From NCBI GenBank assembly GCA_023401925.1, contig JAEXDA010000005.1:1-64000 (forward strand): a DNA stretch of 64,000 nt, in the 5' to 3' direction. A model generated the notes under the pieces. That model had not been told where the DNA came from and made no database searches. It worked only from the letters and a program-made list of their open reading frames with translations. The translations under genes were made by a program, and so were the position numbers. This DNA comes from Bacillota bacterium (GTDB taxonomy: Bacteria > Bacillota > UBA4882 > UBA8346). Of this stretch, positions 15,544 through 24,312 are shown in pieces. How positions within the stretch are numbered: position 1 is the first letter of the stretch; each line of letters starts with the position of its first letter.

Positions 15544-16614
15544 ATGACTCGTTTATTCAAATTAAGAGAAAAACTTAAGAAGCTTGATGTGGATGGCGTT
15601 TTAATTACTAATCCCCAAAATCGCCGTTATCTCAGTAATTTCAGCGGTTCATCCGGAGCGTTGCTGATATCTTCCGATAAAGCGGTAATTATAACCGATT
15701 TTCGCTACTGGGAACAGGTGGATCAGGAAGTTTCCAATTTTGAGCTGCATAAACAGGGACCGCTTTTTTGGCCAAGCGTCACGGAATTACTTGAGAAATT
15801 CAACTGGAAGAAAATCGGTTTTGAGGCCGCTTCTCTTACCTTCGGGGAGTATCAAAACCTGATTGATAGGGCTCACGGTTCCATACAGTTTGTGCCGCTA
15901 AATGATTTGGTTGAGAAACTGCGCTGGATTAAGGATGAACAGGAAATCAGTATTCTTGCCAAAGCGGAACAAATTACCGAAGCGGCCCTTGCCAAGACCT
16001 TACAGATTATTCGGCCCGGGTTAAAGGAAATAGAATTGGCTTTGGAATTTGATCATCAACTTCGTTTACAGGGCGCCGAGGGCAATTCTTTTACGACCAT
16101 TGCCCTCTCCGGAGAAAGATCATCATTGCCTCACGGGGTCGCCTCCGATCGAGAAATCAAGCGGGGCGATCTGGTTTTAATCGATTGCGGCGCTCTTTAC
16201 CAAGGATATTGCGCCGATCTTACCCGGACAATGGTGGTGGGTCCGGCTTCCCCGGAACAAAAAAGAATCTATCAAATTGTTCTCAAGGCTCAGGAATTGG
16301 CTTTAAATTTTCTAAAGGCTGGATTGATAGGCTCCGAAGTTGATCAAGTGGCCCGCCAATTTTTGGCCGAGCAAGGGTATGGAAAAAATTTCGGTCACGG
16401 ACTGGGGCATTGTGTTGGTTTGAATATCCATGAATCTCCCCGTCTATCCGTCACCGAACAAAACCCCATCCCGTCCGGAGCCGTAATCACGGTTGAGCCT
16501 GGTGTCTATATTCCCGGATGGGGCGGAATACGAATTGAGGATTTGGTTGTCGTGGAAGAAACAGGAATCCGCAATCTTTCGGGCAGCCCCAAACAAGATC
16601 TGATGGAGCTTTAA
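15544..16614 (+). CDS. pepP: Xaa-Pro aminopeptidase (M24 family)
   Basis: A 356-residue metallopeptidase that removes N-terminal residues linked to proline. The N-terminal creatinase-like domain is followed by a pita-bread catalytic domain. Its five metal ligands can be seen: Asp in LIDCGALYQGYCAD (two), His in FGHGLGHCVGL, and Glu in TVEPGVY and RIEDLV. I start at ATG 15544 because AAGGAG (15529-15534) is 9 nt upstream; ATG 15538 is too close and ATG 15520 precedes the site. It is adjacent to efp as in many Firmicutes. Confidence 0.92.
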   Translation: MTRLFKLREKLKKLDVDGVLITNPQNRRYLSNFSGSSGALLISSDKAVIITDFRYWEQVDQEVSNFELHKQGPLFWPSVTELLEKFNWKKIGFEAASLTFGEYQNLIDRAHGSIQFVPLNDLVEKLRWIKDEQEISILAKAEQITEAALAKTLQIIRPGLKEIELALEFDHQLRLQGAEGNSFTTIALSGERSSLPHGVASDREIKRGDLVLIDCGALYQGYCADLTRTMVVGPASPEQKRIYQIVLKAQELALNFLKAGLIGSEVDQVARQFLAEQGYGKNFGHGLGHCVGLNIHESPRLSVTEQNPIPSGAVITVEPGVYIPGWGGIRIEDLVVVEETGIRNLSGSPKQDLMEL

Positions 16615-16655
16615 TCATTCATTAAGAGCCATACGATTCCGGGTAAACAATCTGC

Positions 16656-16685
16656 TCGACAAAGCCCGCTTTTTTGTGATAAAAT
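16656..16685 (+). promoter_or_regulatory. Possible sigma-A promoter of efp
   Basis: TCGACA (16656-16661) and TAAAAT (16680-16685) with 18-bp spacing lie about 140 bp before efp. The assignment is by pattern only. Confidence 0.4.
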
Positions 16686-16822
16686 ATGTAAGGTTATTGG
16701 GGACAAGTAAAAATGCCCTATAAATAGTGTTTAATGGTTGAGCGGATATAGATTTCGAACCAGAAAATACTATATATGTTTCAATCCATACGGAACTTGC
16801 TATACATTTAAGGAGGATACCA

Positions 16823-17386
16823 ATGATTTCAGTTACCGATTTTAAAACGGGACTAACCATCGAAATTGATGGGCAGCTCTATACTGTGGTTGAGTTTATG
16901 CATGTTAAGCCTGGCAAAGGCGCAGCCTTCGTAAGAAGTAAACTGAAAAATATTAAAACCGGTTTCACGGTTGAGCGGACATTCAACTCAAACGAAAAAG
17001 TCGAACAAGCACGCATCGAATTCCGGGAAATGCAGTTTTTATATAAATCCGATGATGAATACACCTTCATGGATACTAAAAATTACGAGCAGATTAACAT
17101 TCCTTCTTCTAAAATGGGTGATGCTCCTAAATATTTAAAAGAAAATATGGTTGTGGAAATTAATTTTTACCAAAATGAAATTTTGGGGATCGACTTGCCC
17201 AATACTGTTGAGCTGGAAGTTGTTGAAACTGATCCCGGTTTTAAGGGCGATACTGCGACCGGTGGTTCAAAACCGGCTACTCTGGAGACCGGAACCATCG
17301 TCAATGTACCGTTTTTTGTCTCCAAGGGAGATATTCTCCAAATCGACACCCGAACCAATCAATATTTAAAACGGGTTACCAAATAA
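16823..17386 (+). CDS. efp: Elongation factor P
   Basis: A 187-residue translation factor that relieves ribosome stalling at polyproline. It has the KOW-like domain with loop KPGKGAAFVRSKLKN, whose tip Lys is the usual modification site, two OB domains, and the C-terminal NVPFFVSKGDILQIDTRTN signature. AAGGAGG precedes the start. The modifying enzyme is not identifiable here. It supports expression of proline-rich proteins such as the PilP-like protein at 45329. Confidence 0.97.
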   Translation: MISVTDFKTGLTIEIDGQLYTVVEFMHVKPGKGAAFVRSKLKNIKTGFTVERTFNSNEKVEQARIEFREMQFLYKSDDEYTFMDTKNYEQINIPSSKMGDAPKYLKENMVVEINFYQNEILGIDLPNTVELEVVETDPGFKGDTATGGSKPATLETGTIVNVPFFVSKGDILQIDTRTNQYLKRVTK

Positions 17387-17501
17387 CGGTTTTTAAGATA
17401 TTTGAAACAAGCCCCTAAAGAAATCGATCCATTTGACGGTAATGATACCGGATGGTTAGAGTTTGGGTCTGGAATGAATTGATTTCGAGGAGGTTATGGA
17501 G

Positions 17502-17597
17502 TTGGATTTCTCTAAGAGTTTGAGTTTGGGTTGGCAAGTCGTGATCCTGGTTTTTATTGCGATTGCTTGTCAAGCTTTCTATGGCTTCCTATTTTAA
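17502..17597 (+). CDS. Small membrane protein, 31 residues
   Basis: A short frame with a strong ribosome site GAGGAGG at 17487-17493. TTG 17502 is ideally spaced (8 nt), while ATG 17496 in the same frame is only 2 nt away. The peptide is a single predicted membrane helix (GWQVVILVFIAIACQAFYGF) after a short polar N-terminus. It lies between efp and an intrinsic terminator, so it is probably the last gene of the efp transcript. I recognise no family. Confidence 0.5.
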   Translation: MDFSKSLSLGWQVVILVFIAIACQAFYGFLF

Positions 17598-17645
17598 AGA
17601 ATTCAATGACGCCACTTATATGCTCTTATGCCCTGTTTAAGATTG

Positions 17646-17678
17646 ACTGTCCCCGTTCAACGAGGGACAGTTTTTTTA
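17646..17678 (+). terminator. Intrinsic terminator after efp
   Basis: ACTGTCCC (17646-17653) and GGGACAGT (17664-17671) form a perfect 8-bp stem followed by a run of T. Confidence 0.9.
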
Positions 17679-17850
17679 TTGAAAATTTGGCTGCCCAGTC
17701 GGGCTGATTTTTATTTGGACAAAACCCAAGGGATACCATTTTTATTTGATGATGGATATATACGGAAACCCGCTATTAAATTTGTTAAGGCTTCCCTTAG
17801 TATGAAGAATTAATTTGCAAGAGATAATAAGCTCAAGGGAGGGTTAATGA

Positions 17851-18282
17851 ATGCACGATTTAAAAGAGAGAACTGCTTACTTAAGAGGCCTGATTGAAGG
17901 GGCTGCTTTTCCGAAGGATGAGAAAGAAAAATTGATTTGGGATGGTATACTTGATTTTTGTGATGAGGCTGCACAGGAACTGCATGAGTTGTCCGACTCC
18001 CAGAATGAATTTGAGGAGTATATCGAAGCCATTGATGAAGATTTAGGGACTTTGGAAAAGTATTTTTATAATGAAGGAGAAGCAGACGATGACGTCGATG
18101 TCGTTTTCTCCAGTGATGAAAAAGCTGATGTCATGGAATTAACGTGCCCGTTCTGTAATGAGGAAATTTACTTTGAGGACCAAAATGGTGATTATGAGGT
18201 TATTTGTCCGGAATGCGGGAAGGTGGTATGGAATTCTTCAGATCTTAACAATACTCCCGCGGCTAATGCAGATGTTATTTAA
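17851..18282 (+). CDS. CD1247-like zinc-ribbon protein
   Basis: A 143-residue acidic protein. A helical N-terminal half (DLKERTAYLRGLIEGAAFPK) is followed by a C-terminal zinc ribbon with two Cys pairs (CPFCNE and CPECGK, about residues 100-125). This layout is that of the CD1247-type proteins found beside spoIIIA in clostridia, as I remember them; no function is established. GGGAGGG precedes the ATG. A terminator directly downstream makes it a single-gene unit. Confidence 0.8.
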   Translation: MHDLKERTAYLRGLIEGAAFPKDEKEKLIWDGILDFCDEAAQELHELSDSQNEFEEYIEAIDEDLGTLEKYFYNEGEADDDVDVVFSSDEKADVMELTCPFCNEEIYFEDQNGDYEVICPECGKVVWNSSDLNNTPAANADVI

Positions 18283-18375
18283 CATGAATCCTGCAAGTAA
18301 CTCTCAGAATCCCATCCATTAAGAACATGCCGGACCGAGGGTTAAAAGCTGTCAAATCAAACTGTCATAAAGTAG

Positions 18376-18416
18376 AGCCCGTCTCCATATATATCTATGG
18401 ACGGGCTATTTTTTTT
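18376..18416 (+). terminator. Intrinsic terminator just before spoIIIAA
   Basis: AGCCCGTC (18376-18383) and GACGGGCT (18400-18407) form an 8-bp stem followed by ATTTTTTTT. It lies only 13 bp before the GTG chosen for spoIIIAA. It therefore argues against a longer spoIIIAA start at 18327 and raises the question of where the operon promoter lies. Confidence 0.85.
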
Positions 18417-18428
18417 ACAGGGGAACCA

Positions 18429-19484
18429 GTGACAAATATGAAACAGGGCGAGTATGGGCACGTTCCGGAAAATTTCAGTGAAAAATCTAACACGCCGGGA
18501 AAATGGGAGGAAGTCATTCAATTCTTTCCGCCGGAACTCCGGAAAATTTTGTCCCGGATACCTACTTCTTTGCAAGATAGGATTATTGAAATCCGTTTGC
18601 GGGTCAATCAACCCTTAGAAATCAATGTGAATCAATTTTCAACTTTTATCGGGATGGAAGGCCTTCCGGTTTCAGAACCATCCTTGGCTAGTATTATCAG
18701 CCCTGAGGAAATTCAGAAATTCCTCCATTCAATTACATCCGGTTCTTGGTATAGCCTAGAAGAAGAGCTGGTTCAAGGTTATTTGACCTTACCCGGAGGA
18801 CATCGAGTGGGTTTTACAGGTCATGCTTTGCAGGAGAAAGGAAAAATCCGTCTTATCCGCAATATTGGAAGCATTAATTTCCGAATCGCCAAGACCTTTA
18901 CGGGGATCGCCAGGCCGATTCTGCCTTTGTTGTGGAAGGATCAACATTTTTTAAAAACACTGATCATCTCCCCGCCTGCGGCTGGGAAAACTACATTGCT
19001 TCGGGAAATTATCCGGGTAATCAGTTGGGGAGAGCCTATCATGAAGTTACCGGCTTTACACGTGGGACTGGTGGATGAACGTTCGGAAATCGCGGGGAGT
19101 TTTCAAGGTGCTCCACAGCTCGATATAGGTCCGTGTACGGACCTATTGGATGGAGCGCCCAAAAGAGAAGGCATTTATTTATTATTAAGGGCAATGAATC
19201 CCGATGTGATCGCTACGGATGAAATTGGAACGGAAGAAGACGCTATGGTCATAGGGGATGTTATCAACGCCGGAGTCAGTTTTTTAGTGACAGCCCATGC
19301 CCGCAATCTTACCGAAGCGATTATGAGGCCGGGCTTAAAAAAACTTTTGGAAACCGGATCGGTTGAGCGCTTGATCACTTTAAGCAAACGGCTTGGCAGT
19401 GGAACCATTGAAAGCGTAAAAGGGGGTATTCATGCTCCGGAGTTGCTAAGAGAAGCGATTGCTCCAGGAGAAGTCAATGGGTAA
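18429..19484 (+). CDS. spoIIIAA: Stage III sporulation protein AA (ATPase)
   Basis: A 351-residue secretion-type ATPase of the mother cell, thought to power the SpoIIIA-SpoIIQ channel into the forespore. It has Walker A PPAAGKTT, a Walker B-like DVIATDEIG segment and the GLVDERSEI and TAHARN motifs. I start at GTG 18429 (AGGGG 5 nt upstream) because an intrinsic terminator separates the earlier ATG 18327 from the gene body. ATG 18438 is a near alternative. It overlaps spoIIIAB. Confidence 0.93.
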   Translation: MTNMKQGEYGHVPENFSEKSNTPGKWEEVIQFFPPELRKILSRIPTSLQDRIIEIRLRVNQPLEINVNQFSTFIGMEGLPVSEPSLASIISPEEIQKFLHSITSGSWYSLEEELVQGYLTLPGGHRVGFTGHALQEKGKIRLIRNIGSINFRIAKTFTGIARPILPLLWKDQHFLKTLIISPPAAGKTTLLREIIRVISWGEPIMKLPALHVGLVDERSEIAGSFQGAPQLDIGPCTDLLDGAPKREGIYLLLRAMNPDVIATDEIGTEEDAMVIGDVINAGVSFLVTAHARNLTEAIMRPGLKKLLETGSVERLITLSKRLGSGTIESVKGGIHAPELLREAIAPGEVNG

Positions 19485-19995
19485 AATGATTGGAGCTTTT
19501 TTGATTATTGGTATTAGTACCGCGACAGGATTCGTTTATGGTCAGAAATTCATCACCCGTTGTTATATCCTTAAACTATGGTTACGGATTATCGATATCT
19601 TTCAAACCGAAATTTATTATGAAGCCCGCAGATTGCCTGATGTATTTCAGCGGGCGGGTTTCCTGATTAAAGACCGATGTTTTGAGAAGGCCTTTTCCAA
19701 ACTCGCCAAATCATTACAATTTGGGACCAGTGAAGATTTTCAGACAAACTGGCATCTTTTTTTGAGAGAAACGGGCGAGGGGGTTTTCGCAAAAGAGGAT
19801 TATCTGGTCCTAACGGAACTTGGCAACTATTTGGGGAGTACCAACCGAGAGGACCAGCTGGCAAAATTAAAAACCTGTCAGTCCAGTCTGATGGTGAACT
19901 TACAATCTGCAGAGAGCGAACAAAGAAAAAGGACCCGTTTGTATCGCTATTTGGGTTTTGCAATAGGGGCCATCGTAGTACTTTGGCTGATATAA
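19477..19995 (+). CDS. spoIIIAB: Stage III sporulation protein AB
   Basis: A 172-residue membrane protein with N-terminal and C-terminal helices and a cytoplasmic helical domain related to GspF-type platforms (LKLWLRIIDIFQTEIYYEAR near the start). I start at ATG 19477, which overlaps the spoIIIAA stop and has CAGGAG 6 nt upstream; the longer TTG frame is discounted. Confidence 0.92.
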   Translation: MGKMIGAFLIIGISTATGFVYGQKFITRCYILKLWLRIIDIFQTEIYYEARRLPDVFQRAGFLIKDRCFEKAFSKLAKSLQFGTSEDFQTNWHLFLRETGEGVFAKEDYLVLTELGNYLGSTNREDQLAKLKTCQSSLMVNLQSAESEQRKRTRLYRYLGFAIGAIVVLWLI

Positions 19996-20045
19996 GTTAG
20001 CGCGGATAGAGCCGCAACGGAGCGCTTTTTGGGAGGAATCTTGAG

Positions 20046-20240
20046 ATGGACATCAATCTCATTTTTCGTATCGCCGGAATTGGCATATTAATATCCGTGT
20101 TAAGCATGGTTTTAAAAGAGGCGGGTAAAGAAGAACAAGCTCATATGTTAACTTTGGCGGGTTTGGTTATTGTTTTATTTATGGTAATTCAATTGATTCA
20201 GCGTCTCTTTAGCGATGTCCGCGCGGTTTTCGGATTATAA
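20046..20240 (+). CDS. spoIIIAC: Stage III sporulation protein AC
   Basis: A 64-residue protein with two membrane helices (MDINLIFRIAGIGILISVLS; LTLAGLVIVLFMVIQLI), matching the family length. GGGAGGA precedes ATG. Part of the spoIIIA operon, which builds the mother-cell side of the engulfment channel. Confidence 0.95.
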   Translation: MDINLIFRIAGIGILISVLSMVLKEAGKEEQAHMLTLAGLVIVLFMVIQLIQRLFSDVRAVFGL

Positions 20241-20250
20241 GGAGGCGACG

Positions 20251-20634
20251 ATGAACTTTTTTGCGATATTAGGTTTTGCACTGATCGTTACAGTGTTGCT
20301 TATCATTATCCGGAAAGAGAAACCGGAAATGGCTGTTATTCTTGCCATTGGCGCAGCAGCCGTAGTTTTCTCGGTATTATTGAAAAATATTTTTCAGATT
20401 ATTATTGTCTTTGAATCGTTGGCTTTAAAATCACAATTTAATTTGGATTACTTGAAACTGATGATTAAAATTCTCGGACTGGCTTATTTAGCCGGTTTTG
20501 GGGCTCAAATATGTAAAGATGCCGGGGAAGGCAGTATGGCAGCTAAAATCGAACTTGCCGGTAAAATCGTTATTTTATCCTTGGGAATTCCAGTCATGGT
20601 TGGGTTATTGAATACGATTCTCAAAATTTTATAA
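20251..20634 (+). CDS. spoIIIAD: Stage III sporulation protein AD
   Basis: A 127-residue membrane protein with about four helices, related to spoIIIAC (FFAILGFALIVTVLLIIIRK; GFGAQICKDAGEGSMAAKIE). I start at ATG 20251, preceded by AAGGAGG. An earlier ATG at 20215 lies inside spoIIIAC and has no site. Confidence 0.95.
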   Translation: MNFFAILGFALIVTVLLIIIRKEKPEMAVILAIGAAAVVFSVLLKNIFQIIIVFESLALKSQFNLDYLKLMIKILGLAYLAGFGAQICKDAGEGSMAAKIELAGKIVILSLGIPVMVGLLNTILKIL

Positions 20635-20656
20635 CCAAGTGAGAGGTTGGGCTTAG

Positions 20657-21829
20657 ATGAAATTCTCCGGGATTTTGATCATTGCCTTTATACTGGTCTT
20701 ACGACTAATTTGTCCGGCTTTTGCGGAAGACATCCGATTAAATACCACAGAAACGGCCATGAGTGCGGCCGCTAACGCTGTTGATTTGAATGAATTGAAC
20801 AGTTTCATTGCCTCGCTGGATCGGGAAACTCAAGATCTGTTACCAAGGCTGGATTTAAAATCCTGGGGAGTAACCGGCCCCGATTGGAATTTTGCAAGGA
20901 TCGGGAAACAGGTCCTTCGCTATTTTCTCCGGGAAATTGTTTTTAATTTTCGGTTATTGGGAGAATTGGTGCTGCTGGCTATGGCTTTGGCATTGCTGCA
21001 AAATATGCAGCATGCTTTTGAAAGCGAAAATGTCAACAAGATAGCATTTAGTATTTGCTTTCTTGTGGTGATGGGCCTGGTGATTCATAGTTTTACAATA
21101 ACTTTTCAAATCGCCCGGGAAGCTATCAAGCAGATGAGTAATTTCATGTACGCCATTATTCCATTATTATTTTCACTGATTGCCGCAGGCGGGGGAGTTA
21201 CCACCACCGCGATTGTTCACCCGATTCTTATATCCAGTATCGGTTTAATGGGCGGATTGATGAGCGATTTGATTTTTCCTTTGATACTCTTTGCTGGGAT
21301 TTTGGGTACGGTTCACTTTCTAGTGGAAGGTTTTCCCGTCGATAAGCTGGCAAATTTTTTAAAATCGACAGCATTAGGATTGATGGGGCTTGCCATGGCG
21401 GTTTTTATCGGTATCATCACCATACGCGGTTTTGCCGGTTCGATAGCCGATAGTACGGCTCTCCGAACCGCCAAATACCTGACCAGCACGTTTTTGCCGG
21501 TAGTAGGCGGTTCGCTGTCCGATACAATGGAAATGGCTGTCGGTTGTTCAATGGTTCTTAAAGGCGGACTCGGAATTTTCGGCCTGGGTTTAATCATTCT
21601 GATTATCGTATTTCCATTAATGAAAATTTTGGCGGTGGCTGTAATTTATCAGTTAACCGGCGCGGTGATTCAACCCTTTGGAGGGAATAACAGGTTGGCA
21701 GATGCTCTTCAAACGGTTGGAAGCACTTTTTTAAACCTTTTTGCAGCGGTTGTCATTGTGGCCTTGATGTTTTTTATTGCGTTAGCAATTTTAGTCGGCA
21801 TTGCCGGAATGGGAATTAGTATTGGCTGA
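20657..21829 (+). CDS. spoIIIAE: Stage III sporulation protein AE
   Basis: A 390-residue polytopic membrane protein with a cleavable-looking signal (SGILIIAFILVLRLICPAFA). An external segment carrying DLNELNSF follows, then about seven or eight membrane helices (MSNFMYAIIPLLFSLIAAGG and later segments). It is the central membrane component of the SpoIIIA complex. Length fits the family. Confidence 0.95.
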   Translation: MKFSGILIIAFILVLRLICPAFAEDIRLNTTETAMSAAANAVDLNELNSFIASLDRETQDLLPRLDLKSWGVTGPDWNFARIGKQVLRYFLREIVFNFRLLGELVLLAMALALLQNMQHAFESENVNKIAFSICFLVVMGLVIHSFTITFQIAREAIKQMSNFMYAIIPLLFSLIAAGGGVTTTAIVHPILISSIGLMGGLMSDLIFPLILFAGILGTVHFLVEGFPVDKLANFLKSTALGLMGLAMAVFIGIITIRGFAGSIADSTALRTAKYLTSTFLPVVGGSLSDTMEMAVGCSMVLKGGLGIFGLGLIILIIVFPLMKILAVAVIYQLTGAVIQPFGGNNRLADALQTVGSTFLNLFAAVVIVALMFFIALAILVGIAGMGISIG

Positions 21830-21854
21830 AACCAATTGAAAGCGAAGTGAAGGG

Positions 21855-22388
21855 ATGCCGCAGATCGCAGAATGGCTGAGGAACATTGTGGTTGCTATTA
21901 TATTGGCAGGTTTTTTAGAGATGCTGCTTCCAAATAACGATCTCAAGAATGTTACCAGAATGATGATGGGTCTGGTGGTTTTGAGCCTTTTACTTCAACC
22001 TTTGATCCGATTTTTTGATTTACCCGGGCAAATCAGTGTGTCATTGCCGTCGATTTCAAGCCCGGATTCTTCAAAAACGCAACAGCTCATTGTGAGGGGG
22101 TTGAAAATACGGGATGAGTGGACTCATCAGTTAAAAGAACAATATAAGGAGAATCTGGAGTCGAAATTAAGAAATATCCTCGGTTTGATTGATGAAATCC
22201 AATTGGACCACCTGTATTTACAATATCAGGGAGAACAGCTTGAAAGGGCTTTTGTAAAGATAAAGTTTGCCAGACTCGGAACGAGTGTAAGCCAAATCAG
22301 CGACATGAAACGGAAAGTCATTGATTCAGTCCGGTTCTTAACGGATTTGCGGGAAGATCAGATCGAGGTGAACTTAGATGGGCGATGA
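21855..22388 (+). CDS. spoIIIAF: Stage III sporulation protein AF
   Basis: A 177-residue protein with two N-terminal membrane helices (LRNIVVAIILAGFLEMLLPN; MMMGLVVLSLLLQPLIRFFD) and a soluble ring-building-type domain after them. Its end overlaps spoIIIAG by 11 bp. Confidence 0.94.
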   Translation: MPQIAEWLRNIVVAIILAGFLEMLLPNNDLKNVTRMMMGLVVLSLLLQPLIRFFDLPGQISVSLPSISSPDSSKTQQLIVRGLKIRDEWTHQLKEQYKENLESKLRNILGLIDEIQLDHLYLQYQGEQLERAFVKIKFARLGTSVSQISDMKRKVIDSVRFLTDLREDQIEVNLDGR

Positions 22389-22980
22389 TCAAAAAAGTTT
22401 TTCTTTTACCTATCAGGAAATATTTAAAAAGTTTCAAAGCAAACCGGTGTTTTTATGGACTGTCATTGGCTTTGCCGGACTTGGCTTTGTTTTATTATTA
22501 AGCAATCCCGACAAGGGAAATTCCAATATTCAAAATATCAAAGCCAGCAATGGGCAAAACCAGGACGTCTTAGAAAGTTCAGCGGGCTCCACGAGGAGGC
22601 AAATGGAAACGGAACTGGCGCAAACTTTAAGCCTGATCGCCGGAGTCGGGCATGTAAAAGTGGAATTGAATCTGAAATCCAGTAATCGAAAAGTATGGGA
22701 GCGGCAACAAAACGCCAGTAAAAGAGTAACCCAGGAGCAGGGCGTATTGAATACCGAAGAGACAAATAACGATCAAATCGTGATAGCCAAGGGATTGGAC
22801 GGCCGGGACAATCCTATATTAAAAGAGGAGCTGGCTCCGGAAATTCAAGGAGTCATCGTTGTAGCAACAGGCGCCAGAGATGCCCGGATTAGGGAAGTGT
22901 TAATGAGTACAGTGATGACGATTCTAAATTTACCGGCTCACCGCGTGATGGTGATCGCAGGTAAGAATGAGGGGGAGTAA
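22378..22980 (+). CDS. spoIIIAG: Stage III sporulation protein AG
   Basis: A 200-residue protein with one N-terminal membrane helix (FLWTVIGFAGLGFVLLL). The extracytoplasmic ring domain shows the typical AGVGHVKVELNL and EIQGVIVVATGARDARIREV segments. It forms the large ring of the channel in studied species. Confidence 0.95.
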   Translation: MGDDQKSFSFTYQEIFKKFQSKPVFLWTVIGFAGLGFVLLLSNPDKGNSNIQNIKASNGQNQDVLESSAGSTRRQMETELAQTLSLIAGVGHVKVELNLKSSNRKVWERQQNASKRVTQEQGVLNTEETNNDQIVIAKGLDGRDNPILKEELAPEIQGVIVVATGARDARIREVLMSTVMTILNLPAHRVMVIAGKNEGE

Positions 22981-22985
22981 AATCA

Positions 22986-23501
22986 ATGAAAGGATATTTA
23001 GACATTGTTTTCAGGAATAAATTGGGAATTATCCTAACGGCACTTTTTATGCTGGGGCTTTTTGCATATGGATATTATCGGGTTATACCGGTCCAGACAC
23101 CTAAACTGCCGCCGGTAAAAGAGCCGTTGCCTTTAAATATACCCAGAGAATATAGTCCCAGCGATAGTTTATTGGATTTAAAGATCGAACGGGATCGCGA
23201 AAGAAGCCAGGAGGTTGAAAAAGTTCAAGACCTCTTAGATAAAGTCGGCCTTTCGGATGAAGTCAGGAAACAAGCCGAACAGGAACTATGGCGCTTGACT
23301 CAGGTAACCGCTAAGGAACATGAGCTCGAAAATTTATTGAAGGCCAGAGGCTTCAGTAATGCTTTGGTTTCCATCAGTCAGAAATTGGTATCCGTCATTA
23401 TCGACAAAAAACTTAATGTTGACGATGTTAGAGATATTGGGCAACTTGCGGCGGTAGTGACCGCATTTAACTTGGAACAAATCCAAATTGTAGAAAAATA
23501 A
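22986..23501 (+). CDS. spoIIIAH: Stage III sporulation protein AH
   Basis: A 171-residue protein with one N-terminal membrane helix (KLGIILTALFMLGLFAYGYY). A charged linker and a C-terminal ring domain (EHELENLLKARGFSNALVSI; LNVDDVRDI) follow. It is the partner of forespore SpoIIQ in studied spore-formers and the last gene of the operon. Confidence 0.95.
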   Translation: MKGYLDIVFRNKLGIILTALFMLGLFAYGYYRVIPVQTPKLPPVKEPLPLNIPREYSPSDSLLDLKIERDRERSQEVEKVQDLLDKVGLSDEVRKQAEQELWRLTQVTAKEHELENLLKARGFSNALVSISQKLVSVIIDKKLNVDDVRDIGQLAAVVTAFNLEQIQIVEK

Positions 23502-23544
23502 TATACTGTTATAATTTACTGGGTTGTATTTAACACAGTAAAAC

Positions 23545-23572
23545 TTGAATGAAAGTCGGAATTTGATAAAAT
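23545..23572 (+). promoter_or_regulatory. Putative promoter of accBC
   Basis: TTGAAT (23545-23550) and TAAAAT (23567-23572) are 16 bp apart in the 247-bp AT-rich gap before accB. I see no FapR-type operator there. Confidence 0.45.
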
Positions 23573-23748
23573 GTAATTTTAATTTTTACGGATTAGCGAT
23601 CAGGTAGGCCGCTGGTTTGTATTATCTGGTACCCTAAGTATATTTGCCTACTTTAAAGATTAAATTAATTAAAAGAAGGAATAATTACCTTATTGGTGAA
23701 TTAGTATTTTTGAATATTTTTCCCTAATCCCTCAAAGGAGGACTTTTG

Positions 23749-24222
23749 ATGAATATTAAGGAAATTAAGGAACTTGTAAAGATGTTGGATGGGACGGATA
23801 TCACCGAATTTTCCATGGAAAATGAAGGAAGCAAGGTGGTCATCAAAAAAGGAATGAGCGGACAGGTGGCGATGATTCCGCAAGTAGCTCAGGCATTTCA
23901 ATATCCAGCGCCCAATCAAGTCCCAATACCCAATCCGGTAAACCCGCAAGCTGAAGATAAAAATGAAGGACTTGGGCCAAACCAAGTCTTAATTGTTGCT
24001 CCCATGGTTGGAACTTTTTACCGTTCACCAAGTCCGGATGCGGAATCTTATGTACAACTCGATCAGGTTGTAGAAGCCGGACAAGTCGTATGTATCATTG
24101 AAGCCATGAAATTAATGAATGAAATTGAGAGCGAATGGAAAGGAAAAATTGTCGAGATTTTAGTTGAGAATGCTCATCCGGTTGAGTATGGCCAGCCATT
24201 AATGGTTTTAGAAAAACTATAA
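23749..24222 (+). CDS. accB: Biotin carboxyl carrier protein of acetyl-CoA carboxylase
   Basis: A 157-residue protein. The N-terminal oligomerisation helix (MNIKEIKELVKMLDGTDITE), a Pro/Gln-rich linker, and the C-terminal biotinyl domain with EAMKLMNE (Lys biotinylated) are all visible. AAAGGAGG lies 7 nt before ATG 23749; an adjacent TTG 23746 is less well placed. accC follows. Confidence 0.95.
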   Translation: MNIKEIKELVKMLDGTDITEFSMENEGSKVVIKKGMSGQVAMIPQVAQAFQYPAPNQVPIPNPVNPQAEDKNEGLGPNQVLIVAPMVGTFYRSPSPDAESYVQLDQVVEAGQVVCIIEAMKLMNEIESEWKGKIVEILVENAHPVEYGQPLMVLEKL

Positions 24223-24312
24223 TTCTAGAGAACCAAAAGATGTAAACCAGCAGAGGAAATGAATAAGCAGTTGACGAGTTCGTAACTTTGCCCCACAACC
24301 GGAGGATAAAAT

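Noticed and set aside
18327..18428. ATG 18327 as spoIIIAA start
   Set aside because: An intrinsic terminator lies between it and the conserved part, and the added residues match nothing in the family.
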